From: Merluccius polli
Lineage: Eukaryota; Chordata; Actinopteri; Gadiformes; Merlucciidae
DNA length: 64,000 bases
Assembly: GCA_030340625.1 (NCBI GenBank)
Contig: JAOPHQ010002847.1
Coordinates: forward strand, 432,099-496,098
Reading direction: 5' to 3'
A program made the position numbers and the translations under genes. Shown here one piece after another: positions 11,780 to 23,689 of this stretch (position 1 is the stretch's first letter; the number at the start of each line of letters is the position of its first letter). The notes under the pieces were generated by a model. The model ran no database searches and had not been told where the DNA came from. It saw only the letters and a program-made list of their open reading frames with translations.

Positions 11780-12040
11780 GATTTGCATTCAGCATTTTTG
11801 ATTTGATTTGATTCAATTTATTTCAGACATATCAAAAATACAAAGCAAAATGAAAAGCATGAAAATACAAAAATGATGTTTAAATTATTTCACAAAAAGG
11901 AAAAAACAAAACAAATTACATATATTAATATGATATGCCTGAAAAGGAGTAGGAAGAAGTATAAACTTATTTAAACCTACCCCTTTTCCACAGCTCACAT
12001 TTTTAAATTTTTTTTAAAAATTATTATAATATTAGCTTCT
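11780..12040 (-). mobile_element. LINE 3' end (3' UTR and tail)
   Basis: Read on the minus strand, this ends in AAATAAATTGAATC followed by repeats of a 5-bp ATCAA unit, the simple tandem tail typical of some fish non-LTR retrotransposons. The preceding AAAAGGGGTAGGTTTAAATA and TTCCTACTCCTTTTC blocks are familiar from fish LINE 3' UTRs. Together with the ORF2 fragment at 14,290-14,700 it looks like one minus-strand LINE copy split by the insertion at 12,274-14,240. Confidence 0.6.
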
Positions 12041-12179
12041 TGTGTTGTACAATTGGCGATACTATATTTGATATTTACAATTCATACATATATACAACTT
12101 GATATACTATGATTTGTTATAATTTATATATTTATACAATGCATATATCTATATATACATATATATATTTATACACTCA

Positions 12180-12180
<1 letters not shown>

Positions 12181-12210
<30 letters not shown>

Positions 12211-12273
12211 ATCCTTTTTTATAATTTTGTTTAATTATAATAATAATAATTATTATTATTATTGTTATTATTA
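12181..12273. repeat. (TA)n and (ATT)n simple repeats
   Basis: TA repeat at 12,181-12,206 and an ATT-rich tract leading up to the left boundary of the next element. Confidence 0.85.
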
Positions 12274-14240
12274 GGGACCGAGCCAGTGAAACTGGAAGGT
12301 CCCTATTGAAATTGCTCTGTTTATTATTATTCTTTTTATTTCTAGGAACTTTGCCGGCGATTTGCACTATCTCAACATATACGAAAAGTCTTTTTTATTT
12401 GGCAAAGTTGTCGGGGCTGGTGAAAAATTATATATTCTATGCGTCACTTTCATGTCGCACACTTGGAAGACCACTAGGTGGCGCTATTTTTGACCAAATT
12501 CCGTAACGCTCATAACTCCTGCATACTTGGTCGCACATTCATAAACCTTATATCCACACATGCAGGAAACATTGCTGCACCTCCTCATATAGGCCACGCC
12601 CACTTCCGCCTACATTTTTTTTTCGCTACAGCGCGAAAACTCGCAAATACTACGTCCATAGGTCGCAACTATGCGCCTTTCTTTGATTCGCACGAAACTT
12701 CACAGGTAGCATCTCCAGACTGTCCCATGAAAAAAAGTAATTCAAAGTTTTTTCATATTTCAAAAAATAAGCGCGCTATAAATATTTTTATTTGTGTAAA
12801 TTTTACGTCAAAAAAGCAAGTGGACCATTTCTCCACTTTGGTATGTTTGTTCGACACCAAACTTTGGTCAATAGTTCCTTATACCTCCATTAACCATCTA
12901 ACAAATTTTCAGACCATCGCCACTAGGTGGCGCTCTTTAAAATTAAGAAGTTTATATCTCCACATCGGCAAGTGCGATTTAAACGAAACTTGGTACGATG
13001 ATAGCACATGGCTCCCTGAGGCTTTCGTTAAAAGGAGAACAAAATTCCGCCACTAGGTGGCGCTCTAATGTTAGCATAAATCACTGTAAAGATACCGTAA
13101 TAGTTATGAATATGAAATTCACAGGACATGTGTAGACTAGTGCCCGGAGCTCAGGTACCAAAAATCATGTTTGTCGTGGTTGTAGCGCCCCCTACAGGAA
13201 TTTTAAAAAGCAGCCCCGACACCCCGTTTCACGGATATTTATGAAACTCGGTAGGCCCATGTAACCGTCCAACGCCTACAAAAAAGCCTCTTGGACCCAT
13301 ACCCCAAAACCCACCGGAAGTCAGATATTTTAATTTCAATTTTTGTCATTTTTCAATTTTCGCCTCCTATTTCAACGAACTCCTCCCAGGGGATTTGTCG
13401 CCTGGGCTTCAAATTTTTTGTATACGTTCAGGATGTGGAACTTGAGAAAAGTTGTGCTATTTGTGACTCTACGTCAAAAGGCGTGGCCGTGGCGGGCCGT
13501 CAAAGTAGGCCATATTCAATTCCGTGATCTTTTTTGCCGTTGTATTTGAACAAACTCCTCCCAGGGGAGTTGTCCCTTGGGCTTCAAAATTCTTTAGTTC
13601 ACTCACAAGATGTTACTTGAGAAAAGTTGTGCTAATTGCGACTCTACATCGAAGGGCGTGGCCGTGGCGTGCCGTCAAAGTTGGCCATTTTTAATTCAGT
13701 GGTATTTTTTTCCCATGTTTGGGAACTAACTCCTCCCAGGGATTTTATTTGTTCTGCTTTAAAATTTGTCAGTACAGTCAGAAGATGGTGCTGAACAAAC
13801 GTTGTGCTCTGTGCGACTCTACATCAAAGGGCGTGGCCGTGGCGTTCTGTCAAAGTTGGTTTTGTAGTCTTTTTTTCCAAAGTTTGTGAACGAACTCCCC
13901 CCAGGGAATTTATCATTTCTGTTTTAAAATCGGTCAGTACAGTCAGAAGATGGTGCTGAACAAATGTTGTGCTTTTTGCGACTCTACGTCAAAGGGCGTG
14001 GCCGTGGCGTGTCGTCAAAGTTGCCCATTTTCAATCGAATGTCAAGCTGTGATGCCATTTGTGCCGATGCCATTTGTGCCATTCCCTAACCCTAATGTTA
14101 GCTACTACGAGTCTCCCTGTGAACGCCCCGGTCTACCGCACACTGCATGGACCGCGTCGGACGCCAACCTGTCGCGACACTATCCACGACACGCCCCGAC
14201 GGACTCGGCGAGGTCCCGCACACAGCTCCTTGGAGCTTTA
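12274..14240. mobile_element. Teleost repeat element with internal tandem units (GGGACC ends)
   Basis: The left end reads GGGACCGAGCCAGTGAAACT. The right end contains GGCGAGGTCCC, whose complement GGGACCTCG resembles the left terminus. The body has repeated phrases (CACTAGGTGGCGCT three times) and an internal tandem array. I recognise the terminal sequence as a common fish repeat but cannot assign a superfamily. Its frames (for example 12,478-13,056) have no recognised domain. Both edges abut ATT-rich sequence, which hides any target duplication. Confidence 0.6.
13360..14045. repeat. Tandem array of about four 165-177-bp units
   Basis: Units begin at about 13,376, 13,550, 13,727 and 13,892 with AACTCCTCCCAGGG or variants. 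Each contains TTGAGAAAAGTTGTGCT or GAACAAACGTTGTGCT, GCGACTCTAC and AAGGGCGTGGCCGTGGCG. Divergence between units is moderate, so the array is not recent. Confidence 0.85.
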
Positions 14241-14289
14241 ATTATTATTGTTATTGTTGTTATTATTATTATTATTGTTATTTATTTAT

Positions 14290-14760
14290 TTTTTCAAATA
14301 TATTTTCCTTCTTAAATCTCTCCCTCATCCCTGTACCTTTTGAAAATCATTGCGTTGAACCTTTTTTTAAACTGGATCATGTTCGGACATTGCTTTAGCT
14401 CCGTGCTCATACCATTCCACAGTTTCACACCACCAATTGAGATGCATTGACATTTTAAAGTCGTGCGAACAGCTAGCGTCTTAAAGTTTAACTGTTCCCT
14501 CAAATTATAACCCCCCTCTCTGTCAAAAAAAGTTTTTGAATGTTACCTGGTAGCAGTTTGTTTCTTGCTTTAAACATGATTTGTGCCACTTGATAGTCAA
14601 CCAGGTCATTGAACTTTATGGTACGGGAATGTAAAAACAGGAGGTTGGTGTGATCATAATATCCTGCTTTATTGATTATTCTTATGGCTCGTTTTTGTAG
14701 TGTGACTAGTGGTAGCAGTGATATTTTGTAAGTGGTCCTTAATCTTCATCTTCTTGTTGC
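14290..14760 (-). pseudogene. LINE ORF2 C-terminal fragment
   Basis: On the minus strand 14,312-14,503 encodes a short frame ending in VKLWNGMSTELKQCPNM, IQFKKRFNAMIFKRYRDEGE and a stop. The W-N-x-(L/M)-x-x-x-(L/I)-(K/R) and F-K-(K/R)-x-(F/L/Y) pattern marks the C-terminal end of jockey/L2-type reverse transcriptase ORFs, just beyond the RT domain. Upstream minus-strand sequence to about 14,760 continues the reading with stops and frame changes. Only the tail of ORF2 is present, consistent with a 5'-truncated LINE. Confidence 0.65.
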
Positions 14761-14816
14761 ATGTGGGCAGAATAGAGATGTGTTATATCATTATTGGCCC
14801 GTCTTCTCGTCTTCAG

Positions 14817-14936
14817 AACCAGACATCCTGGGTGTTATCTAGCATGGCTGCGCTGTACTGGAGGGTCAAGGGCCAGGGCAAGAGAGCCATAGACTGCCTG
14901 CGCCAGGCCCTCAACTACGCTCCCCATCACATGAAG
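14817..14936 (+). CDS. ttc17: TTC17 coding exon, TPR unit with GC donor
   Basis: The 120-nt exon encodes NQTSWVLSSMAALYWRVKGQ then GKRAIDCLRQALNYAPHHMK, a complete TPR helix pair (the W/L-G-Y/A-F-A-P pattern is visible as SSMAALYW..G..AIDCLRQAL..AP). The acceptor is GTCTTCAG (14816). The downstream junction reads AAG|GCAAGT, so the intron begins with GC, a known minor class of spliceosomal intron. No GT in a plausible position keeps the conserved join HHMK-DVPL. It is symmetrical in phase 0. Confidence 0.92.
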
Positions 14937-14953
14937 GCAAGTGTGCTTCTAAC

Positions 14954-15248
14954 TAGCGCTGCATGAGGATGTCAGAAATTATGATTGCGATCATTTTTGG
15001 CTGATATTGTGATTGCGATTAACAGATTATCAATTCAATAATACTATTCTGTGGCGTGGACTGTATATAAAAAACAATCACGATAAAGCAATTGATGAGT
15101 TGTAACGGTTATTTCGGTTATTATCGGTTAATTCGATTTTAATGAAATGGGCGCACAAAATCAGATGAATTTATTTTTATAATTTTGTAAAAAAAACAAT
15201 TTGAATAAATGAATTGCAACCTTTCACAAGTAGTTAATTTCAGCCCTA
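14954..15248. mobile_element. Probable hAT-type element, 295 bp
   Basis: The left end is TAGCGCTGCAT and the right end CAGCCCTA, a degraded inverted pair of the TAGGGCTG type. Flanks CTTCTAAC (14,946-14,953) and CTTCAACC (15,249-15,256) match at 6 of 8 positions. The interior is AT-rich with ATTGCGAT motifs. It begins just 17 bp after the exon ending at 14,936. Confidence 0.5.
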
Positions 15249-15773
15249 CTTCAACCCGACACAAACTGCGCCTGTGTCAAATGTGCCCCTCACAAACTAG
15301 ATCCTAGATCCATAAAGTCTGATGGCAGACAAGCTCAAATCTGGGTGAATTCTTTCGCTTTATATTAGTCGACCTATCATGTTGCTGGAGGCGGGGATTT
15401 GTAAGTGTGTAATTGTTTGGCAAACCACGAACACAAACTAGTACACTTTTCTCGGTGGGAAGATGAGCTTTAACGTCCTGTCCGGAAACCATTCTTAGAA
15501 ATAGCGTCTAAAGGTTTCAAATCAACACTGTGTAGACTCACACAAATGTGTTTCTCTTCGGTAGAATATCTCTGTAACCAAACAGGAAACAAGGTGTAAC
15601 TCTGCCTCTTTCAGTTTTTGATTTCCACCCAGAAGTTCTGCTATAGGACTGCTGGATCAAGATTACCCCGACATTATTACTGATGATAATGAGCTATACA
15701 TACAAGGATACAAAAAATATCCATAGCTTAGGATATTGGTTGCAGTCCAATGCTAAGAAAAGCATGAATACGC

Positions 15774-15806
15774 ATGCGTGCATGCGTGCATGCATGCGTG
15801 CGTGCA
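15774..15806. repeat. (GCATGCGT)n-like tandem repeat
   Basis: Alternating purine/pyrimidine CATGCGTG units, short. Confidence 0.8.
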
Positions 15807-15958
15807 TTCAATTGACAGTGGCATTACACTTCCAAACATCGTATGTTAGCTTAGGCTTAGCCTAAGCTAACACAAAGCACATGCCGGAATTTAATTACAC
15901 ATTAAGTGTTTCATAAAAAACTTCTATTTATTATTATATATTTTGTGTGTGTGTGCAG

Positions 15959-16102
15959 GACGTACCACTGATCAGCCTGGCCAACATCTTCCAGAACGCA
16001 CGGCTGTGGGAGGACGCCCTCACTGTGGCCCGCATGGCTGTGGAGATCGCCCCCCACTTTGTTGTGAACCACTTCACGCTGGCCAATGTCTACATAGCCA
16101 TG
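15959..16102 (+). CDS. ttc17: TTC17 coding exon, TPR unit
   Basis: The 144-nt exon (48 codons, phase 0 to 0) encodes DVPLISLANIFQNARLWEDA, LTVARMAVEIAPHFVVNHFT and LANVYIAM. It holds one TPR and the first helix of the next. The acceptor is GTGTGTGTGCAG (15958), a GT-repeat-like rather than pyrimidine-rich tract. The donor is GTAACA (16103). TPR helices usually bind peptide partners; none can be named from the sequence. Confidence 0.93.
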
Positions 16103-16733
16103 GTAACAAACACTCCTGCAGGGCTCATGGTGTGACCGTATCGCATAGCCGTGACACCATGTGACAAATTATGGTTCATAGCCTCGGGCCACCGACACAC
16201 AGGGAGATCACACATGAACTGGAGTTCAATATCATTCATTTATTACACATAATATCGGCACAAAGCTAACTCCAAATATACAATGAGGTGTGTCATGGTG
16301 GAGTCAGTAGTGTTTGTAGGGGTGAAGCTTGGTTTGCTGTGGGGATGTTGTACATTGCCAAAGACAAAAGGAACACAAATACGACCACAACCAACATACG
16401 ATGTGGTGTTTAGACGGCAGTAATCTAAGCGGCTGTTGGTAAGATTCGAGAGTTGTAAAGAGAGAGCAACATTTTTAAACGAAACGATCAACAAAACGTC
16501 CCCTCCCTCTCGGCTCCCGCCCTACGTTTGTGTGTTGCATTCACGCAACTGTGATTGACAGGCGAGATGTATTCCCGATCAGAAATGAGCCGGGAGCGGT
16601 CTAAAGTCTAAAGATTCTCATACAAAGGCAGACACGCATTCAACAGATTCTCACAGAGCATTTCACTCACTAATAGCTGACGGATGGCGATGACATTTCT
16701 AGCAAATTACACTCAAATAAGAACTTACATCTT

Positions 16734-16859
<126 letters not shown>

Positions 16860-16874
16860 TCATCATCATGACAG

Positions 16875-17006
16875 GAGGAGTTTGAGAAGGCCATGCGCTG
16901 GTACGAGTCCACCCTGAAGCTGCAGCCGGAGTTCGCCCCTGCCAAAGACCGCCTGAGAACCATCCAGTGTTACCTGCTGACCAAGCGGGAGCGTCGTCAG
17001 CCCTGA
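16875..17006 (+). CDS. ttc17: TTC17 terminal coding exon
   Basis: The last exon encodes EEFEKAMRWYESTLKLQPEF, APAKDRLRTIQCYLLTKRER and RQP before the TGA at 17004-17006. It completes the last TPR helix pair and gives the protein a basic tail, as in other vertebrate TTC17 proteins. The acceptor is ATGACAG (16874). A (GT)n tract of about 123 bp ends 16 bp upstream, so there is almost no polypyrimidine tract. The length is 44 codons including the stop. Confidence 0.94.
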   Translation, partial: EEFEKAMRWYESTLKLQPEFAPAKDRLRTIQCYLLTKRERRQP

Positions 17007-18240
17007 ACACACCACACACACACTACATACACTTACACACACATTAGACACACTAGTACACACACATTAGAGACACTAGTACACACGCATACATACATAT
17101 TGCACACACACAGCATTACACAAGGACCCAGGTTTATGCATACATATCAGTGAAGACCACACGTTGCTTATGCACATAGGAAACCGAGTTGTCTCAATTG
17201 GGAACTGCTGTTCATTGTCCAATGCAATCCAGTAATAATACATTCAAAATAGGCTTGAAATTGTTACTAAATAAAGCTGTAGATATTTTTGCCCCAAGGT
17301 ATTTCTGGAATATGAGGACCTATTTTGTTATGCAACTGCCAGAGATGTTGAAATCTAAAATCATTTAGTTTGTTTTCATTGATAATTAGCTTGCTTGACC
17401 ACCTGTAAACCAGAAGGAGAACAAAGAAAATGCAGAATAAGCCCCTTGAAAAAAAACGTTTGACGTTAATTTGCTCATACCTGAATTGTTGCTTTCTTTT
17501 GCCCTGCAATGACCACATTATCAAAATGAACTAGCTAGGATTATAGGAAAATACTATTCTCATTCAACTATGTGTGTATACAATGGCCTTCAAGCCAGAA
17601 GAAAATGTCAGTTTATGTTTCCCAACTGTAAAAGCCAATCCTGGGGCCTTTTTCTTCCTTCCATGTGCAACAGACATGGCCAGGAACTGGTAGCATTTAT
17701 TTAACTTAATATAACAACCATTTATATGGAGAAGACTTTTGTTTCTAAATCCTTTAATGAGGTGGCATATTTTGATCAGATGGAGAACAAAGGCCTTCAC
17801 GCCATTTATATTCAGACAATGAATAAGTAATTCTGTTTTTGCACTTCATTTTGCACCATTCCTATTTATGTGGGACCTATGGATGTTTCGATTTTTGCTT
17901 TACAATTGTTTTTTAAAACAATCTGGTGTATTAATTTATCAAAATTGTTTCAAATTATTACAAACTATCTGTTATTAAATGTACAGTATTAAGGCAGTTT
18001 GTGGGTATTTTGTCAGCTCATGTTCCTTTACTTTTTAATATGCATTAGCAGTATTTTTGTATGACTTATCGTTGGGTGAAAGATTTAAAGCCAACTCAAA
18101 CCTTTATAAAAAAAAAATGGAGGGGAACTAAACCTAAAGGGGGCAGTGTCGGTCACATTAAGAAAAGTCCTCACAGCAATACCTTTTCCCCTCTACATAT
18201 TTAATACATAAGGCCAATGCATTTCCCACATGTAAATAAA
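17007..18240 (+). other. ttc17: TTC17 3' untranslated region (inferred extent)
   Basis: Sequence after the TTC17 stop begins with CA-rich repeats (17,008-17,110) and continues AT-rich without coding potential. AATAAA hexamers occur at 17,270-17,275 and 18,235-18,240. The second is preceded by U-rich sequence and followed by a TTCTTGCC-type stretch, and is a plausible distal polyadenylation signal. The true end needs transcript data. Confidence 0.5.
18235..18240 (+). terminator. Candidate polyadenylation signal of TTC17
   Basis: Canonical AATAAA, 1.2 kb downstream of the stop codon. An earlier AATAAA at 17,270 is an alternative, so short and long 3' UTR forms are possible. This rests on the hexamer only. 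Confidence 0.35.
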
Positions 18241-19418
18241 GGGTTCTTGCCAACAAATGTCTGCAAGAGCCAGCTTTTTTCTTTAAGCGGGTGCTGAAGC
18301 AAACCTAGATATGCTTGTATAGCCGTTTACGTGTCAATCTGTACACGTTTACACACTTGATATATTCTGTTGAATAATTATTATAATAAACATTTAATAT
18401 ACCCCACCCCCCAAAAAAGACGATTGGCTATGTAGAATCATCTACACTTTCGTCATTATTGAAATGCCCTCATGCCTTATTTCTTTATTCAGGTAATCTA
18501 AACAAATAATTGCTTATATTGGAGTTGTGGCTATGATGATGTCCCACAATGTGGTCATGGTAGATGTATGGTAGATGGACCACCTCTCCAGGTGAAACGG
18601 GAAAACATTGCTCTGACATTACATTAAGAAAATGCCTGACCCCGATAACAATTTTGTATGCGCACTGTCTGCCAGGTTTATGGGCTTCACCTGCAAGATT
18701 GGCACAAACAAATGTAATTTGTGTCAAATGGAAACTGTCAGAAAATGTCTTTTTCTAGTCCTTCGTACAGGTTTATCATTATAGTTTTATTGCCATTGTT
18801 AAAGGTAAGGATAGGTGCACAGGTAGTTGCCATGGGTGTTCATTTTGAGATAATCAAATGAACAAGACAGTGGTAACAGAATGTCAGTCTTAACCAAAAA
18901 AAGACTACATGAACGCAACCATCACTACGTGTTTCATGTTGCTCCTATTATAGGATGTGACTTAAATGAAGATCAATCACACTGTCTTCAGCCGAAATAT
19001 GAAGAAATCTCAAATATGCACAACCTTAAACGAGAGCACAAAAGCACAAAAAGTGCAACTTCTTATTTGCATGCGTTACTAAATATAGCACATTGTAGCA
19101 TGTCTATTGCGTGTCAATTAAACAGTATGTCCATTCACATGAAAGAAAATCCATATCTGGGAAAAGACCCCATCCCACCCACTCATTTTAACCCCCTTCT
19201 CTTGTTCTCAGTTGCCTGTCCCACAAATGGCACAGACGGCGTGCAGGCAACTATTTTTAGCATTGTGACTGTTACAGAGCGGCTGATGTACATGCACACA
19301 CTCCTATAAATAATATCCGCATAACACATGACAGGCCACATTTGCACAGTTGAAACAACACACCCGCTTCAGGTTCAGCGCCGCACAGTGTTACTCTATC
19401 GCTGCATTGGTTAATGGC

Positions 19419-19442
19419 CATTATTATTATTATTATTATTAT

Positions 19443-19474
<32 letters not shown>

Positions 19475-19508
19475 TTATTATCATTATTATCATTATTATT
19501 ATCATTAT
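19419..19508. repeat. (ATT)n(AGT)n compound microsatellite
   Basis: ATT units, about eleven AGT units, then ATT/ATC units. Confidence 0.95.
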
Positions 19509-19827
19509 AGAACCCCACCCCCCAGCAGTATTCGTGTCCCACTCTAGACCAATCTGTTTGTGAATGTTTCTTAATGAATAATTGACTCCGGTGGTATTTT
19601 TGGTGACCAGTGCTGTCTTGGGTACAGTTTATAAATAGCTCATGCGCAGCAAAGCGTGCATGGATTTGTTAGGGGCATGGGGCCTGGGAGTGGGAGTACT
19701 GTTATGTAATAGGCATGTGAGCAGCACACCGCAGAGACACTGCATTGAATGAATACGTGTGAGGAGGCTCTGTATGAATCGAGTGGAGCGTGGAGAGTGA
19801 GAGGAGAGCGATGGCAGTCGTTTGGTA

Positions 19828-20120
19828 GTGGTGTGTGTGTGTGCAGCTAAAGGTGGTTCAGTCTTTGGCAGTGGTGTGTGTGTGTGTGCAGCTAAAGGTG
19901 GTTCAGTCTTTGGCAGTGGTGTGTGTGTGCAGCTAAAGGTGGTTCAGTCTTTGGCAGTGGTGTGTGTGTGTGTGCAGCTAAAGGTGGTTCAGTCATTTGG
20001 CAGTGGTGTGTGTGTGCAGCTAAAGGTGGTTCAGTCTTTGGCAGTGGTGTGTGTGTGTGTGCAGCTAAAGGTGGTTCAGTCATTTGGCAGTGGTGTGTGT
20101 GTGCAGCTAAAGGTGGTTCA
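19828..20120. repeat. Minisatellite, about seven 43-46-bp units
   Basis: Units of the form GGTGTGTGTGTG, CAGCTAAAGGTGGTTCAGTC, (A)TTTGGCAGT are repeated about seven times. Length differences come from the number of GT steps and an occasional extra A. Alternate units share the same variant, suggesting expansion by duplication of a two-unit block. Open frames across it are artefacts. Confidence 0.95.
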
Positions 20121-21040
20121 AGTTCCTTCTGCTGTCTCCTTCGACTTAAACACAGTCTTTCTGTGCCTCTTTCTTTCCATAAGGCTGCAAAGAAAGGATG
20201 TGTGCCCAATCGCTGACCATGTATTGAAATGAAAACTCTTTTGTCTGGACTAAGACACACCAGTCTTATCCACACACACATTCTTGCAATGCCTTACATA
20301 ATGCATATTTTAAACGTCACCTTCAACCAAAAACATTTATTTCTTCCAATGCAGGTGCACAGATAACTATTAACTGTATACGATAATATATATTGTGATG
20401 TTTATATTCAATGTATACAAATATAGTCAATTAATTAGTTTACAATTGGTTTGAGCTGTTTGGTTGGTGAACAAACCAACCAAACAATGACAAACAAAAT
20501 GATGATGCATCTACTGAATTTACATTTAGAAGTATGTATACAGCTGTGCTGTAGTGGAACAAACATGTAGAGCTGAACACTGTTTTGCTCCATTCGATAG
20601 CAAGACACTCTTTAAATGTTTTGCATGATGCTGATAATGTCTTTTTGTTATTTTCATTTCATTTCTTCCATATTAAATAGTTTTGTATTTGATTCTATAA
20701 GGGTCCCTATAGGTACAAATATGTGACATCATGAGCTTTTTTTTAAATTTATTTTTTACAATTTCATATCAATATCAAATTAACACAATCCACTTACTAC
20801 AGCATATTTTCAGCAGGCTGTGACCTGAAATGTTATGATTGTTTTCTAATCAGACATGCTATAATATTAGCTTATCTGCCAATCAGGTAGACAACCGTCT
20901 TGAGTTAACAAAGCTTACCTTTGTTAGGTGGATGGATGGATGGATACATATATTAATATTAGTTATGTCCACTACGTACGTCCAGTCCCAACACACCTCA
21001 CACCATCTGAGTTGAATAAACATTCTAAATATCTATATAT

Positions 21041-21057
21041 ATCTATCTATCTATATA

Positions 21058-21118
<61 letters not shown>

Positions 21119-21142
21119 TGTATACTGTATATATATATATAT
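21041..21142. repeat. (TA)n microsatellite
   Basis: Long TA tract with a few interruptions. Confidence 0.95.
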
Positions 21143-22504
21143 AGTATATGTACAGAACATATGTGAATGTACAATGTAAAGGATATTGTATATAGGAATA
21201 CCCGTGCACTGGTTTAAGACAAAACACGTGTATTTGTGTACATCGATCAGGCTGCATCTCAGATCACGCATTATGGATTAATCAGATGCATTCATGATTC
21301 ATTTAAATACAAAGACTGCTTTCATGTCGGTCCGCCAGAGCGCTGCATGTCTTAATGTAATATCCCGTTACACCTGTGTTTACTCTGCTCAGGCTGCACC
21401 ACTGATGCGAAACAGGCCCATTACAGTCTCCGTGACATCACACATTGTGCCCACACACACACACACACGAACGTCACCGCCAGCTCTGATGGCTGAGATA
21501 TGAAGAGAAGTGTTGCATGTGTGCGCTGCCCTAGAGTTGGGTTCCCTGCGGGCCACCATGGACAGCTCCACTAGCGCGGAGGCTGAGAAAGACTCATTAT
21601 AGCAGCTCCACTAGGCTAACATTGAGCACACTGCTATAGGACGTAACTCACCTGTACTCTTTATAGGTCAACTGTCTAAGCTGGAGTGGAGGATGAAATC
21701 AAATCTGTGTGAATTGTGTGTAGGCTCAATGTGAATAACATAGGCCTATCTATTTGTGTTGTAACCTATTGCTCATGTAGGCCTAGTCCATTGGATGGGC
21801 AAATTCACAAGATTACATTTTGTTTTTACAATGCAGCCTTCATGGCTTTTATTTGTTACAAAGTACATGTATTAGGCCTACATATAGATTTTAGTGCCCA
21901 GCAATCTACATTTCTTCAGTATCTAAATGTAATCGTAAACATCTAGAAAACCTACAATGGCTACTAGCCAAAAGCCTATGTTTAATAGACATATCAATAT
22001 CAATTAAGCCTAATCTAAAATACCAATTACATGTTTCTTTTCAAAGGCTGCAGCAATGCTGTATGGCAACTTGCTTTAGGGTTAAGACTGAACACAATCA
22101 ATATTAATTAAGAGAATCATAACTCTTTTTAAATAGGCCTCCTTTAAGTACATTGGGTTACATTGCTATGCAATAACGGGTATGGCGGAAAAAAAACTGT
22201 AGCCTTTTTGTTAAATAAATGCCCACAAATGACATTCGTGGCAATTTAACGTTCGTGTTTGGTGTATAGGCTACTATTATTTGAGTGAAATTTCTGTGAG
22301 TGAAAGCAGTGTGTTTATGTTTTTGTACGTTCAGTGGAGAAACCCGCAGCGCCAGGCGTGTTGGAGTATGGGAGGTTATAAATAGCATCACTGCTCGACC
22401 ATGCGCCGCTCAGTTACTACGCGCTCCAGCATTCTGCCCTGTGCAGCGCGGGAATCTGGAGGACTACAGCTCGTGGCAGCCTATTATGAGCCTACACTTT
22501 AATG

Positions 22505-22636
22505 GTGTGTGTGTGTGAGTGAGTGTGTGTGCCAGTGTGTGTGTGTGTGTGTGTGTGTGCCAATGTGTGTGTGTGCGTGTGTATGTATGTGTGTGTGTGT
22601 GTGCGTGCATGCCAGTGTGTGTGTGTGTGTGTGTGT
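22505..22636. repeat. Interrupted (GT)n
   Basis: GT-rich tract with GCCAGT and ATGT interruptions. It abuts the left LTR remnant of the Gypsy element. Confidence 0.9.
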
Positions 22637-23689
22637 AACAGAGTTACAAATATTGCCTTTGTTTTATATGAGTTTCGCCATAGTTAAACAGTCATATCTT
22701 AATTTGTTATAATGGAGCATCTGCCAATCTGCATGTGCATCCAAGTGGTGATTCCTTAGCCTGAGTAGAAGCACGGTCCGTATCCCAGCAGAAGAGCATT
22801 TGCTTTTACAGTGGTCCTATTGCTATTGGGTTGGATATTAGGGGGTGGGGTGTTCCCAGTCTGTAACTGACGGCGGTAGGGGTACCGCTACCAGGTTGTG
22901 CTCCTGTTTGGCAGTTCATGGGGGAGTGTCCAAACACTTCACACCCAATAGCGATGCTGCAGCTTTACACCCACTCACAGACATGGTAAGTCAGTGGGGT
23001 GCTCAGATTGGCGAGTCCGTTATAGCCAAGTTAATGTCAGCAGGCTTAGTTCAAATGACACCACCACAACATGATGACATAATTTACACACACTCCGACA
23101 TGCAGTTGCTGGTCCAACTGTACTGCTGGTACACTACTATGACAGAAGTCCCCCCCCTGAATCTCCATTCAAGCTCAAGGTCAGGTGTGCCACACCCAGT
23201 GCCTGCCCCCCGTTTCGGTACCATCATCTAGTTGAGCTTTTATTTACACACACATTTTATTTTATTTATTTATTATTATTACTCTTTTTTATACTATGTT
23301 ATATTTTTAACCTTACTTATATTATTTACCTGCATTATTGAGGAGAGCTTGGAACAAGAACAACAAGAATTTTAATGACTGCTACTTCCTGTTTTGTTGT
23401 GCATTTGACAAATAAAGAACTTAAACTTGAACTTGAACTTGTCGAATGTAGTACACACAGTACCACCCTCTGCCTCCGTTCAAGGTCAAGGGTGTCCCAC
23501 TCTGCACCCTGTCCTTACCTGCAGTGGCTCACAACACTCAGCAGTCAGAGTCTGAGGACAGAATACGCACCCATGGCTCTATGGCTTGTACTATCAGTGA
23601 CACAGTGGAGATGAGTTACTCCTTTGTGGGGAGACAGGTCGGTTCCACTCAAGTTGATAAACACATCTGACAGACCTGTTTTCATGCGG

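Larger units (their letters stand above)
18241..22500. other. Intergenic sequence downstream of TTC17
   Basis: No gene is recognised. The stretch holds an (ATT)n/(AGT)n tract, a minisatellite, a (TA)n tract and a possible TATA motif (TATAAATA at 22,377). The 142-codon frame at 18,881-19,309 has no recognised domain and unremarkable composition, and is left unannotated. Confidence 0.5.

Noticed and set aside
13360..14045. Regularly spaced repeats considered as a CRISPR-like array
   Set aside because: The units are contiguous 165-177-bp tandem repeats without unique spacers, in a vertebrate transposon.
19822..20281. Repeated CVCAAKGGSVFGSG-type peptide on + and its mirror on -
   Set aside because: It is the translation of the minisatellite; frames exist in several phases because the unit lacks stops.
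22370..22500. TATAAATA with GC-rich surroundings as a gene promoter
   Set aside because: It adjoins the (GT)n and LTR remnant of the decayed Gypsy element, and no exon or donor follows. An LTR or chance origin is as likely.
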